Source of the DNA: Mucilaginibacter roseus
Lineage (GTDB): Bacteria > Bacteroidota > Bacteroidia > Sphingobacteriales > Sphingobacteriaceae
Assembly (NCBI RefSeq): GCF_021215455.1
Contig: NZ_JAJPWV010000003.1
Span: forward strand, 124,001 to 188,000
Direction: 5' to 3'
DNA: 64,000 nt
Made by a program: the position numbers and the translations under genes. Positions 38,489 through 47,500 of the stretch are shown here, one piece after another (positions within the stretch are counted from its first letter, which is position 1; the number at the start of each line of letters is the position of its first letter). Below the pieces are notes generated by a model that ran no database searches, was not told the DNA's origin, and saw only the letters and a program-made list of their open reading frames with translations.

Positions 38489-40558
38489 TTACACTTCGCC
38501 TTCACGTTTGCGGATAAACCACTCTGCAGATATGAGGAATAATATAACGCCAAATACCCATTTTACATCCACTAACTCGTTGTAGTGTTTATCCTCGTAA
38601 ACTACTGTTTTTACGCTTTCATTTTTTTTGATGAGATCAGGCAGTTTACCCAGGTCTGCGGGCTGTAGCATTTCGGCGCCGCTTTGCCGGGCTAAATCGC
38701 TTAGTAGCTGATGATTTGCAACCGTTTGGCGTGCCTCAATATCCACCCGCTTCACCGTGAATTTTCCGGATGCTGTAAAAATGCGGTTGCCTACCTTAGC
38801 GGTGGCTGTGTATGAATATTCCGTCGGCGGCAAGGCGCCTGCGTTTAAGCCATAGCTCTGCCCTATCCTGCTAAACAAAAAGCTTAGGTTACGCCCTCTT
38901 ACGTCCTTTATACTTATCCGGGCATCAGGAGTATTGATCAACTCGAGGGCATCGTTATATAGTTCGGCATTAATAAGCACATCCTCACCTTCATCAAATA
39001 CAGCCTTTGCCGGGTAAGCCCTGAACTGCTGCCTGTCGGCATTGGCGGTGAGGTATTGCACGCTTTGGCTCATTAATTCATTAAGCGCGTTATTATTTTC
39101 AAACGTCGCGTATTCGGCAAGTTTCCATCGCCATAAACCCTCACCGGTTAATACAGCAGTGCGCCTGTTGCCTTGTGCAGCAAAGGCCAGCAATGGATAG
39201 CTGGTGGTTACATTACCTATACGTTGTTTGAATAAAATACCTGCAGCTGCCTTATTGCCGTAGTTGCCAAACGGTGCCAGCAATGGCGGCATTCTGGTTA
39301 TTTTCTGCCGGGTTGAATCACTTAATGTAAATGCTGAAAAATTATCAGCAGGCTGCGCGAACACCTCCTGCATTTCGCTTCGGTCAGTCGAAATATTTAC
39401 CACTTGCTGACTGGCGTTTAAAGCAGTAACATCTGTTTGTGCACCTACCGTATACCAAATGGGCAGGTTAGCGTTTGAAACAAAACGCTGTATGCCCTGC
39501 GCCGATGCCGGCAGTTGAAATAAAATCAGCAGATTATAATCGGCTGGTTTTACGGCAGCCAGATCTGTGAGCAGCACTGTTTTAACCTCGTAATTGCGGT
39601 TTACCTCAATGGCGTTTTTGATAACCGCGATATCCGGATGTACGTTTTGATATACCAAAAGTATTTTTTGGCGGGCATCTAATACATCTATATAAAACGT
39701 TTCGCTATTATTTACGGTGGTTACCTCGTTGCTTAGCGGGGCCAGGTTAACGGAAAATTTGTGCAAGCCCTTTTTATTTGCGTTGAGCTTGACTGGAACC
39801 ATCTGCCTAAACGCGTTACCCTTAACCTGTACCGCTTGATTATACACCTGCCTGCCGTCGTCAGTTATGGTTAGGCGCATGATTTCGCCATTGCTTTGGT
39901 AGGCCGAAGCCAGTATCTCTACCTCAAAATCATTCCCTAAAAAAGCGGTTTTATTGTAGTTTACATTGCTGATTAACAGATCGCGGCGGTGGGTGGTATC
40001 GCCCAGAGCAACGGTGTAAAAATTGGCCTTAAAGTTACGGGCTTCGTATCGTGGATCGGCACCACGGTTAAATATGCCGTCCGACGCTAAAACAACCGCG
40101 CCTACGTTTCGGTTCACAAAGCGGTCGTTCAGTTGCTTTAGTGCCGATGAAATATCCGTTTGCCTACCGTTGTAAATTGCGGCAAGGCCACTGTGCAAAC
40201 CGCTATCGAAATTAAACTCCTGCACATCGTAATCATCACCCAACTGCTGTTTTAACTGACTGAGCGATGATGATATGCTTTTAGCGTATTGTTTTACCGA
40301 TCCGGAGTTATCCTGCAATATCAGCACCAGCGGTTTCTCGGGCTTATAGGTTACCGATTGTACCAGTGGCGATAACAGCAAAAATGCAATTATAGCCACC
40401 GCCAATGCCCGCAATGTAAACAACACGTACCGGTGAGTCTTAGAGATATTAACCGGCTGCCTGTACAATAACCACGCGTAAAGCAGGCCAGCCAGCACAC
40501 ACACCGGCGCCCACCAGCCCGAAACATCGCCCCAGGTTATTGAAAACAAAAACAGCAT
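38489..40558 (-). CDS. VWA-domain membrane protein
   Basis: This encodes 689 residues from the ATG at 40558; a TTG 13 codons upstream keeps the frame open, but the ATG version matches the family pattern of a short N terminus leading into TM1. TM helices lie at ~15-30 and ~47-65. A VWA-like domain with a DxSxS MIDAS (LQDNSGSV) spans ~80-250, followed by Ig-like and beta segments and a final TM (~665-680). Related Bacteroidota membrane proteins sit near BatA/MoxR systems; the MoxR/DUF58 cluster of this window is 19 kb away. Its first eight codons lie inside the 47-bp direct repeat at 40534-40580. Confidence 0.75.
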   Translation of the reverse strand: MLFLFSITWGDVSGWWAPVCVLAGLLYAWLLYRQPVNISKTHRYVLFTLRALAVAIIAFLLLSPLVQSVTYKPEKPLVLILQDNSGSVKQYAKSISSSLSQLKQQLGDDYDVQEFNFDSGLHSGLAAIYNGRQTDISSALKQLNDRFVNRNVGAVVLASDGIFNRGADPRYEARNFKANFYTVALGDTTHRRDLLISNVNYNKTAFLGNDFEVEILASAYQSNGEIMRLTITDDGRQVYNQAVQVKGNAFRQMVPVKLNANKKGLHKFSVNLAPLSNEVTTVNNSETFYIDVLDARQKILLVYQNVHPDIAVIKNAIEVNRNYEVKTVLLTDLAAVKPADYNLLILFQLPASAQGIQRFVSNANLPIWYTVGAQTDVTALNASQQVVNISTDRSEMQEVFAQPADNFSAFTLSDSTRQKITRMPPLLAPFGNYGNKAAAGILFKQRIGNVTTSYPLLAFAAQGNRRTAVLTGEGLWRWKLAEYATFENNNALNELMSQSVQYLTANADRQQFRAYPAKAVFDEGEDVLINAELYNDALELINTPDARISIKDVRGRNLSFLFSRIGQSYGLNAGALPPTEYSYTATAKVGNRIFTASGKFTVKRVDIEARQTVANHQLLSDLARQSGAEMLQPADLGKLPDLIKKNESVKTVVYEDKHYNELVDVKWVFGVILFLISAEWFIRKREGEV

Positions 40559-40580
40559 ACTTGATAACCAAATATGCTGT
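40534..40580. repeat. 47-bp direct repeat, copy 1 (right-hand flank of the VWA gene start)
   Basis: Identical over 47 bp to 41246-41292. On the minus strand it contains an 8-bp hairpin (ACAGCATA / TATGCTGT) with T-rich sequence after it, then the ATG and first eight codons of the VWA gene. Beyond the identical core the copies keep a partly similar A-run before diverging. Confidence 0.95.
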
Positions 40581-40619
40581 TTTTTATTGAAAAGCAATTT
40601 GTAACATCAGCATATGCAA

Positions 40620-41240
40620 TTATTTAAGATAAGTCGTGCCATATGCAATCCCATTATCCACAAAAAAATCTTTTAACATCCTATATGTACGCCCACAATA
40701 ATTTGGTGTTCTAATTTCTGCAGAACTAAATTTGCTTTTTGAACACTCAAAGCAGATTTCTATATATTCGATAATTTTATTGTTCAAATCCTTGAAAACG
40801 ATAGCATTTCGGGGATTATAACACCCAACCGGTTCATCAATCAATATTGAACCTTTACTAGATTGCATCGGCGGATATTTATAGTTATAAAGGATATCTG
40901 TTAATTCATCTATTTTATGATGACTCAATACTGTTGTGGCCATTAGCCTCCCCTTATTTAATCTATAGCTCTTATCATCCAGCTTGATATACATTTCCTT
41001 CTTTAAGTTCCGGGCCGAGTCAGCTGTTTTGATTAAATTGGTCCATTGAACTTCATCAAGAAAACCAATCAGCTCAATTTTTACCGACTTGTTAAACGGA
41101 TAGAAACTTTTCCTATTTGCCGCATCATGTTTCCCGACATAAACGCAATACTGCTCACTTTGACTGGGTGTTACTTTGTGCAGTTTATCCTGAGCACTAC
41201 AGTAAAAAGCAATTAGAAGTAGAAGCAGAGTTGATCTCAT
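40620..41240 (-). CDS. orphan secreted protein, A+T-rich, inserted between 47-bp repeats
   Basis: This encodes 206 residues with a signal peptide (MRSTLLLLLIAFYCSA, cut near 16). The mature part has seven Cys, among them ICFECSKSKF and YCGRTYRM near the C terminus. No family is recognised. The gene is clearly more A+T-rich than fabG and the VWA gene on either side, which suggests recent acquisition. It fills almost the whole interval between two identical 47-bp direct repeats. In copy 2 the VWA start codons continue as MLFLFSIT then TAA, and this gene's ATG follows 3 nt later, so it may be translated by re-initiation from the captured start. A Sec-exported envelope protein is likely; its activity is unknown. 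Confidence 0.65.
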   Translation of the reverse strand: MRSTLLLLLIAFYCSAQDKLHKVTPSQSEQYCVYVGKHDAANRKSFYPFNKSVKIELIGFLDEVQWTNLIKTADSARNLKKEMYIKLDDKSYRLNKGRLMATTVLSHHKIDELTDILYNYKYPPMQSSKGSILIDEPVGCYNPRNAIVFKDLNNKIIEYIEICFECSKSKFSSAEIRTPNYCGRTYRMLKDFFVDNGIAYGTTYLK

Positions 41241-41245
41241 AGTTT

Positions 41246-41292
41246 AGGTTATTGAAAACAAAAACAGCATACTTGATAACCAAATATGCTGT
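41246..41292. repeat. 47-bp direct repeat, copy 2 (between fabG and the orphan gene)
   Basis: Identical to 40534-40580. It starts 31 bp beyond the fabG stop codon. Its hairpin plus T-tract can act as the fabG terminator. It carries a decapitated copy of the VWA gene's RBS, ATG and codons 1-8, followed at once by a stop. Confidence 0.95.
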
Positions 41293-41323
41293 CTTTTTAT
41301 CGTTGTTTATGCAAAAATACTGC

Positions 41324-42067
41324 TTACAACATACCGCCATCAACCGCTATAATCTGGCCGGTGATGTAGGCCGCCATATCCGAAGCCAGGAATACACAGG
41401 CATTGGCCACATCTTCAGTTTCGCCGGCACGTTTAAGCGGGATGCCCGCTGTCCAGCCTTCCACTATTTTCGGGTCAAGCACATCGGTCATTTCGGTGCG
41501 GATAAAGCCCGGGGCTACAACATTGGTACGGATACCACGTGAGCCTAACTCTTTTGCTATTGATTTTGAAAAACCAATAATACCAGCCTTTGATGCCGCA
41601 TAGTTAGACTGGCCCGCGTTACCCTGCACGCCAACAACCGAACTCATGTTGATGAACGCGCCTTTACGGTTTTTCATCATAATTTTTGAGGCGGCTTTGG
41701 TAACGTTAAATATTGATTTCAGGTTTACATCAAGCACTTCGTCCCATTGCTCTTCGGTCATGCGCATCAGCAGGCCGTCTTTAGTGATGCCTGCGTTGTT
41801 TACCACTACGTCTATCGTGCCAAAGTCGGCAACAATATCATTGATCAGTTTTTCGGCTTCATCAAATTTAGAGGCATCGCTGCGGTAGCCTTTAACCTGG
41901 CTGCCAAATGCTTGCAATTCCTGCTCAAGGGCTTGTCCTTTTTCAACAGACGACAGATAAGTGAAAGCCACTTTTGCGCCTTGTTCGGCAAATTTTTCGG
42001 CTATTTTACGGCCTATACCTTTTGAAGCGCCTGTAACTAAGGCAACTTTTCCTTCTAATAGTTTCAT
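41324..42067 (-). CDS. fabG: 3-oxoacyl-ACP reductase
   Basis: This 247-residue short-chain dehydrogenase reduces beta-ketoacyl-ACP in fatty acid elongation with NADPH. The motifs are complete: TGASKGIG (~14-21), NNAGITKDG, catalytic Ser in INMSSVVG, YxxxK in NYAASKAG, and the C-terminal GQIIAVDGG. The close match to FabG rather than to a generic SDR makes the specific name likely. It appears to be monocistronic, although the inserted orphan and VWA genes follow on the same strand. Confidence 0.93.
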   Translation of the reverse strand: MKLLEGKVALVTGASKGIGRKIAEKFAEQGAKVAFTYLSSVEKGQALEQELQAFGSQVKGYRSDASKFDEAEKLINDIVADFGTIDVVVNNAGITKDGLLMRMTEEQWDEVLDVNLKSIFNVTKAASKIMMKNRKGAFINMSSVVGVQGNAGQSNYAASKAGIIGFSKSIAKELGSRGIRTNVVAPGFIRTEMTDVLDPKIVEGWTAGIPLKRAGETEDVANACVFLASDMAAYITGQIIAVDGGML

Positions 42068-42107
42068 TATTTCAGTGTTGAATATGAGGCTGTGAAGGTA
42101 GCAAATT

Positions 42108-42280
42108 AGTCCGGAAGTCCGAAAGACGGAAAGTCCGGAAATAGTATTTTGAATTGGGAAGTCAGAAAGACGGGATCTACTATTTTTGGCGGGAAGTCAG
42201 AGAGTCGTAAAAGCTTCTTCCACTTTCGGACTTACGGTCTTTCGGACTTACGAACTTTCAGACTTATGGTCTTTCGGACC
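42108..42280. repeat. inverted element built from 16-bp word repeats
   Basis: The right arm (42223-42280) holds 3.6 head-to-tail copies of a 16-bp unit, CTTTCGGACTTACGGT, with few changes. The left side (42108-42210) holds degenerate copies of its reverse complement (GAAGTCCGAAAGACGG, GAAGTCAGAAAGACGG, GAAGTCAGAGAGTCG). The whole can fold into a long imperfect stem. It lies between fabG and the Cys-rich CWC gene and has no coding potential. Confidence 0.85.
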
Positions 42281-42281
42281 A

Positions 42282-42488
42282 CTAATCCACCATCATCTCC
42301 CTGTACTCCTTCTGTATCTCTAACAGGCATTTGGCGCAGAGGCAGCCGTCGTAGTTTTCGCTGATGTATTGGGTTTCGTTGAGGGTAAGCTGTACGGCGC
42401 TGCACTGGCACTTAGTGTAGGAATTGGCCTTGCATTCAAACGCCGCGTTACAGCGCTCGCATCGTATTATCTCATGTTTTGAATGCAT
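42282..42488 (-). CDS. Cys-rich CWC-type small protein
   Basis: This encodes 68 residues with eight cysteines (C10, C13, C19, C27, C29, C49, C51, C54) arranged as CERC, CQC and CLCAKC, the pattern of the cysteine-rich CWC family, probably zinc-binding. It starts 22 bp after the barrel gene at 42511 and may be co-transcribed with it. Its stop codon abuts the word-repeat element. Function unknown. Confidence 0.75.
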   Translation of the reverse strand: MHSKHEIIRCERCNAAFECKANSYTKCQCSAVQLTLNETQYISENYDGCLCAKCLLEIQKEYREMMVD

Positions 42489-42510
42489 ATTCTCTACCGG
42501 TTAAACCCGC

Positions 42511-43254
42511 CTAAAAACTATAGGTGAGCGTGGCCACACCGGCAACCGACTTAGCTGACTCAAAATCGCCACCTGTACGGCTGTTGGCGCTGCCTTGCAT
42601 AAAGATATTATATTTTCCTTCAAAACCAATGCTGAAAGCATCATTAAGCGCTATATCGATACCCATTTTAGGAGCAAAGTACCCCCACTTGTCTACGTAA
42701 CTTTGCGAAAAATTGCCCTGTGAACCGCTTACCACAGCGCCATAGCGAGACGTCATGTTACCGAGGTTTACACCGCCGAAAAGCCTGAACCCGCCTGAAA
42801 GATTGAAGTTATAGATAGCGCTGCCATAAAAACCTGTAAAACTGTTATTAGTGAGTTTTATGCTTTGGTCGACGGAGGCAACCTCGCCCATGTCAACACT
42901 TACAGAAATATCATTAAGTGCCGGTTTATAGCTATGTCTGCTTAGGGTGATACCGAAGGTAAAATTGCCCACGTATTTTAATACACTGATGCCAATAAGC
43001 GGGGCGCCTTTATAACTCGCACCCAAATCGCCTTGCGGCGAATCAAAACCGGCCTGTAAAGATACTCCCCATGAGGCCGATCCGAATTCTCCCGATCCGC
43101 CGCTGCCTACACCTGCCGCATCGCCATCGTAATTTAATCCACGGCTTGAGCGTCGTTGTGCATCAGCATCATTGCAAAATAAAAAAACTAATAATAACGC
43201 ACCTGTAATGTTAAGAGCAAGCTGGGGGAAGTTGATATTCATACTTTGTGACAA
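42511..43254 (-). CDS. outer-membrane beta-barrel protein
   Basis: This encodes 247 residues: a signal peptide (cut after DADA near 32), a Gly/Ser-rich N-terminal segment, then amphipathic strands (WGVSLQAGFDSPQGDL, TGFYGSAIYNFNLSG) ending in the barrel signature VATLTYSF. It is related to the protein at 43378 (both share FGGVNLG / YGGLNMG, PKMGIDIA / PKVGFTYL and GFEGKYNIFM / GVEAKYNVYV). Function unknown. Confidence 0.75.
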   Translation of the reverse strand: MSQSMNINFPQLALNITGALLLVFLFCNDADAQRRSSRGLNYDGDAAGVGSGGSGEFGSASWGVSLQAGFDSPQGDLGASYKGAPLIGISVLKYVGNFTFGITLSRHSYKPALNDISVSVDMGEVASVDQSIKLTNNSFTGFYGSAIYNFNLSGGFRLFGGVNLGNMTSRYGAVVSGSQGNFSQSYVDKWGYFAPKMGIDIALNDAFSIGFEGKYNIFMQGSANSRTGGDFESAKSVAGVATLTYSF

Positions 43255-43377
43255 GGTTATCGCCTATAAAAGTATACAAATAACCCTATGCATCCCAACT
43301 ATAAATGCCAATTAATTCAAAAATGAACCACCAGTTAAATCACTATAAGCCATACAAGAAACACCAATACTTTTAGC

Positions 43378-44031
43378 CTAAAAATGATAGGTAAGTATTA
43401 GCGTGGCCGCTACAGAATTAAATAATTTACCACCGTTGGTGTCAGTCACATAGTCATAGCCGGTTACGTAAACATTATATTTGGCTTCAACGCCAATGCC
43501 TATGCGGCTGTTGGTGAGATATGTGAAGCCGACTTTAGGCGCAAAGTAAAAATTGGTATTGTTAATTTCACAACCACATTCGTCATCATAAGCGTAAATA
43601 TCTTCATAACGCTTAAGCCAAACGCCCATGTTAAGGCCGCCATATACTTTAAAAAATGGCGTAATCAGCTTATCGTAAGCGCCGCCGGCATATAGGCCCA
43701 ATACAATAAACCGGTTATCAACTAAACCCCTGGAATTGCTTTTAACCGGGTAAGCCTGATGATTTACATTTATGTTCAGCGTAAAATCATCCAACTTTTT
43801 ATAAAGGCCGATGCCATAAGTTGGGGTCACCCGGTAATTCTGGCTCAATGCCCCGGCAGGGAAATCGTACCCAAACTGCCCGCCAATGGCCCAGCCCTTA
43901 CCCTGGTTAAAGCCAACATAACTATCGTCGGGCACGTATTCTATCAACGGTGGGTTTTGCGCTTTGGCTATTGCAAAGCATAGCATAAACAGCAGGCTCA
44001 GCAATAACGGTGTCAGGTATCGGCTTATCAT
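43378..44031 (-). CDS. outer-membrane beta-barrel protein, paralogue of the preceding gene
   Basis: This encodes 217 residues from the ATG at 44031, which places a signal peptide (LTPLLLSLLFMLCFAIAKA) at the N terminus; the frame is open 26 codons further upstream. Strands such as WAIGGQFGYDFPAGAL and the C-terminal ATLILTYHF mark a small barrel. A CGC within DDECGCEIN may form a surface disulfide. It is probably a tandem duplicate of the gene at 42511, with 123 bp between them. Confidence 0.72.
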   Translation of the reverse strand: MISRYLTPLLLSLLFMLCFAIAKAQNPPLIEYVPDDSYVGFNQGKGWAIGGQFGYDFPAGALSQNYRVTPTYGIGLYKKLDDFTLNINVNHQAYPVKSNSRGLVDNRFIVLGLYAGGAYDKLITPFFKVYGGLNMGVWLKRYEDIYAYDDECGCEINNTNFYFAPKVGFTYLTNSRIGIGVEAKYNVYVTGYDYVTDTNGGKLFNSVAATLILTYHF

Positions 44032-44137
44032 TATATGATCAGGATAAAGGTGAACGATTGGTTGATTACTGGTACAGACGCAAAAAGCGCCGTACCGTTT
44101 AATGGGCACAACGCTTTTATTTGTATAAGCTAACTAT

Positions 44138-44827
44138 TTACAAGCGGCAACCTATACCAACGCCTATCAGCCATGGGCGTATTTTAACATCGGCAGGTAT
44201 ATTGCGTAATGTTGGCTCAAGGCTTGGGTTGCTGGCCGGGGTAAGGTTTGAGGCATCAACCGTTACATCGGTATTTAGGAATATCCTTTTCACATCAATG
44301 TTCAGAAACCATTTTTTATTCAGATCAATATCCACACCTGCCTGCGCCGCAAAGGCAAAGCTGTTTTTGTAATCAACCCCTTTAACGGTCGGGCCTTCAT
44401 CAGCACCGTAAAATATGGTATAGTTGACACCCGCACCTATATATGGCCTCATTATACCGCCTGTAGGCACATGGTATTGCAGGGTAAGTGTCGGCGGTAA
44501 CAGCCATACTTTACCCAGGTCAACATCGGCAGATGCAGGGCCGCCAATAGCGGCAAGGTTTGATGAGGTGGTTTTTACTTTATGGCGGGTGGTACCCAAT
44601 ATCAGTTCGGCCGAAAAGTTGTTGGCGAAGTAATAGGTAAAGTCAAGCTCTGGAATGAAGCTCTTGCTAATGTCGACATCACCACCGATCACGCCAATTG
44701 TTGCTTTCTCTTGCGGGATAACGCCGACCCCACGCAGGCGAACATTCCACTCACCTTTTTGCTGGGCATAGGTGGTTGAGGAGATGACAAGTAGAATTAC
44801 GGCAAGTAGTATTCGTAAATTTTTCAT
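44138..44827 (-). CDS. OmpW family outer-membrane protein
   Basis: This encodes 229 residues with a signal peptide (cut after TTYA near 21). The mature N terminus GEWNVRLRGVGVIPQ, the PELDFTYYFANNFSAEL segment, LLPPTLTLQYH and IRPYIGAGVNYT match OmpW, an eight-stranded barrel with a hydrophobic channel. The C terminus IGVGIGCRL ends unusually in Arg-Leu rather than an aromatic residue. A TAnnTTTG box lies 25 bp upstream. Confidence 0.88.
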   Translation of the reverse strand: MKNLRILLAVILLVISSTTYAQQKGEWNVRLRGVGVIPQEKATIGVIGGDVDISKSFIPELDFTYYFANNFSAELILGTTRHKVKTTSSNLAAIGGPASADVDLGKVWLLPPTLTLQYHVPTGGIMRPYIGAGVNYTIFYGADEGPTVKGVDYKNSFAFAAQAGVDIDLNKKWFLNIDVKRIFLNTDVTVDASNLTPASNPSLEPTLRNIPADVKIRPWLIGVGIGCRL

Positions 44828-44852
44828 AATACATTTAAGTTGATCTATGCCT

Positions 44853-44860
44853 CAAATGTA
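44853..44860 (-). promoter_or_regulatory. putative -7 element of the OmpW-family gene
   Basis: TACATTTG on the minus strand, 25 bp upstream of the ATG at 44827, matches TAnnTTTG. No -33 box is evident. Confidence 0.45.
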
Positions 44861-44934
44861 TTGGATGCCGCAGTGGCGACACATGACGGGGAGCACCTAT
44901 GGGGATGATGCTCATCATACAAAATGCCTGTAAC

Positions 44935-44976
44935 AAAAAAAGCGGGGGCGCATTCCAAAACGCCCCACGCTTTTTA
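44935..44976 (-). terminator. nrdBA operon terminator
   Basis: AAAAGCGGGGGCG / CGCCCCACGCTTTT forms a stem of about 13 bp with one bulge and a 10-nt loop. On the minus strand it is followed by TTTTTTG. It lies about 45 bp after the nrdA stop codon. Confidence 0.8.
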
Positions 44977-45019
44977 GTAAAACTATTAAACTGACACTTT
45001 AATAGCTACAGGATCGTGA

Positions 45020-47392
45020 TTATGCCGAGCAGGTTACGCAGCCCTCTTCCATTGAGCAGCTTGGGCCTGCAGGTATTTCATCGGCAACCTGGGCAACGTG
45101 ATCCGGGATAACCGGCTCCATGTTTTTGCCGCCCTGGTTTTCAACCGTAAACTTAACCGCTTGCGATGCCGCCTGTGTACGCAGGTAATACATACCTGTT
45201 TTAAGGCCTTTCTTCCATGCGTAAAAGTGCATTGAAGTAAGTTTCGACGCGTTTGGCGAGTTAATGAACAGGTTAAGTGATTGCGACTGGCATACGTAAG
45301 CGCCCCTGTCGGCAGCCATATCGATGATGTTACGCATCTTAATTTCCCATACGGTTTTGTACAGTTCCTTAATATCGGCAGGAATTTCAGGGATATCCTG
45401 AATTGAGCCGTTAGCGCTGATGATCTTATCTTTCATGCCGGTGTTCCACAAACCAAGGTTAACCAGGTCGCGCAGCAGGTATTTGTTTACCACGATGAAT
45501 TCACCACTCAATACACGGCGGGTATAGATGTTTGAGGTATATGGTTCAAAGCACTCGTTGTTACCTAAAATTTGTGAGGTTGACGCGGTAGGCATTGGCG
45601 CTACCAGCAGTGAGTTACGCACACCATGATTCATTACATCAAGGCGCAGGTTTTCCCAATCCCAACGGCCGCTCTCCGGTGTTACACCCCATAGATCGAA
45701 CTGGAACTTACCTTGTGATAGCGGCGAACCTTTGAAGGTTTCGTAAGCGCCATCCTGAATAGCCAAATCTTTTGAAGCCGTCATTGAAGCAAAGTAGATG
45801 GTTTCAAATATCTCTTTGTTCAGTTGTTTGGCGGCATCGCTTTCAAACGGTAAACGCAGTTGTATAAAGGTATCAGCCAAACCTTGTACGCCTAAGCCTA
45901 TCGGGCGGTGGCGCAGGTTGGAGTTACGGGCTTCATCAACCGGGTAATAGTTATGATCGATAATACGGTTCAGGTTCAAAGTGACCTGGTAAGTAACCTC
46001 ATATAATTTTTGGTGATCAAACACACCGTTGTTGATGTAGCGCGGTAATGCCAGCGATGCCAGGTTACAAACCGCTACCTCATCAGCCGAGGTGTATTCC
46101 ATAATCTCGGTACATAAGTTTGAGCTTTTGATAGTACCCAGGTTTTGCTGGTTTGATTTGGCGTTGGCGGCATCCTTGTATAACAGGTATGGCGTACCGG
46201 TTTCAACCTGCGAATCTAATACTGCGAACCAAAGCTCCTGCGCTTTGATGGTTTTACGGGCACGGCCTTCTTGTTCATATTTAGTGTATAAAGCTTCAAA
46301 CTCGGCGCCAAAGCAATCGGCCAGGCCTGGTGCTTCGTGCGGACAGAACAGGCTCCAGTCCTCATTAGCCTCCACACGTTTCATGAACAAGTCTGATATC
46401 CAAAGGGCATAGAACAAGTCGCGGGCGCGCATTTCTTCCTTACCGTGGTTTTTACGCAGGTCAAGGAATTCAAATACATCGGCGTGCCATGGCTCCAGGT
46501 AAATAGCGAATGCGCCTTTACGCTTGCCGCCACCCTGATCAACATAACGGGCGGTATCATTAAATACCCTCAGCATGGGGATGATACCGTTGCTGGTACC
46601 GTTAGTGCCGCTGATGTATGAGCCTGTAGCGCGTACGTTGTGTATGCTCAAACCGATACCACCCGCGCTTTGCGAAATTTTTGCGGTTTGTTTCAGTGTA
46701 TCGTAAATACCGTCGATGCTGTCATCCTTCATGGTCAGCAAGAAGCATGATGACATTTGCGGTTTTGGTGTACCCGCGTTGAACAACGTAGGCGTAGCGT
46801 GAGTGAACCAACGCTCGCTCATCAGGTTATAAGTTTTTATAACGCTGTCGATGTCGCTTTTGTGTATACCTACCGATACACGCATAAACAGGTGTTGCGG
46901 GCGTTCCACTATCTTACCGTCGATTTTTAACAGGTATGATTTCTCAAGCGTTTTGAAGCCAAAGTAATCGAACCCAAAATCGCGGTCGTAAATAATGGTG
47001 CTGTCCAGTACCTCTGCATTGTCCCTGATCACTTCCCAAACATCTTCCGCAATAAGCGACGCGTTTTTACCGTTCTTACTATCCACGTACTCATACAGCA
47101 TACGCATGGTTTCGCTGAATGATTTTACCGTGTTTTTATGCAGGTTTGATACCGCTATACGCGATGCCAGCAATGCATAATCCGGGTGTTTGGTGGTTAA
47201 TGACGCGGCCGTTTCAGCAGCCAGGTTATCCAGCTCCGACGTGGTTACGCCATCATACAAACCCTCAATTACCTTTTTAGCAACATCAATCGGGTCAACC
47301 AGTTGAAACCCGTAGCACAACTTCTCGATACGTGCTGTTATCTTATCAAATTTTACCGACTCTTTTCGGCCATCTCTTTTTATTACAAACAT
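45020..47392 (-). CDS. nrdA: class Ia ribonucleoside-diphosphate reductase, alpha subunit
   Basis: This encodes 790 residues: an N-terminal ATP-cone (~1-90, [17 protein letters not shown]) for allosteric control, the ten-stranded barrel with [13 protein letters not shown] [21 protein letters not shown], the NLCTEI / CNLASLALP loop, GLGVQGLAD, and a C-terminal redox pair in EEGCVTCSA. It reduces ribonucleoside diphosphates with the NrdB radical cofactor. It lies downstream of nrdB, separated by 108 bp containing C-rich repeats. Transcription should be driven by the riboswitch-controlled promoter upstream of nrdB. Confidence 0.97.
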   Translation of the reverse strand: MFVIKRDGRKESVKFDKITARIEKLCYGFQLVDPIDVAKKVIEGLYDGVTTSELDNLAAETAASLTTKHPDYALLASRIAVSNLHKNTVKSFSETMRMLYEYVDSKNGKNASLIAEDVWEVIRDNAEVLDSTIIYDRDFGFDYFGFKTLEKSYLLKIDGKIVERPQHLFMRVSVGIHKSDIDSVIKTYNLMSERWFTHATPTLFNAGTPKPQMSSCFLLTMKDDSIDGIYDTLKQTAKISQSAGGIGLSIHNVRATGSYISGTNGTSNGIIPMLRVFNDTARYVDQGGGKRKGAFAIYLEPWHADVFEFLDLRKNHGKEEMRARDLFYALWISDLFMKRVEANEDWSLFCPHEAPGLADCFGAEFEALYTKYEQEGRARKTIKAQELWFAVLDSQVETGTPYLLYKDAANAKSNQQNLGTIKSSNLCTEIMEYTSADEVAVCNLASLALPRYINNGVFDHQKLYEVTYQVTLNLNRIIDHNYYPVDEARNSNLRHRPIGLGVQGLADTFIQLRLPFESDAAKQLNKEIFETIYFASMTASKDLAIQDGAYETFKGSPLSQGKFQFDLWGVTPESGRWDWENLRLDVMNHGVRNSLLVAPMPTASTSQILGNNECFEPYTSNIYTRRVLSGEFIVVNKYLLRDLVNLGLWNTGMKDKIISANGSIQDIPEIPADIKELYKTVWEIKMRNIIDMAADRGAYVCQSQSLNLFINSPNASKLTSMHFYAWKKGLKTGMYYLRTQAASQAVKFTVENQGGKNMEPVIPDHVAQVADEIPAGPSCSMEEGCVTCSA

Positions 47393-47400
47393 ACTGCGTG

Positions 47401-47498
47401 CCCCCTAACCCCCTAAAGGGGGAATTTTTAAGTGAGTGTATTTTATATATAATTAATTATTTTTTTGCTCCTCCCCTTCAGGGGAGGCTGGGTGGGGC
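47401..47498. repeat. C-rich REP-like repeats in the nrdB-nrdA spacer
   Basis: Two palindromic modules flank an A+T-rich centre: CCCCCTAACCCCCTAAAGGGGG (47401-47422) and CTCCCCTTCAGGGGAG (47469-47486) followed by GCTGGGTGGGG. This composite is a familiar intergenic element of Sphingobacteriaceae genomes. On the minus strand the CCCCCTTTAGGGGG hairpin ends about 15 nt before the nrdA ATG and could affect its translation. Confidence 0.7.
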
Positions 47499-47500
47499 TG

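Noticed and set aside
40559..40597. TTG start for the VWA gene
   Set aside because: The extra 13 residues come from the hairpin/A-run part of the repeat. In copy 2 the same stretch differs by an indel and meets an in-frame stop just upstream, so the ATG at 40558 is better supported.
40534..41292. Insertion sequence bounded by the 47-bp repeats
   Set aside because: The enclosed gene has no transposase motif, the repeats are direct and not inverted, and 47 bp is far longer than usual target duplications.
42223..42280. CRISPR array
   Set aside because: The 16-bp units are directly contiguous with no spacers, and no cas genes are nearby.
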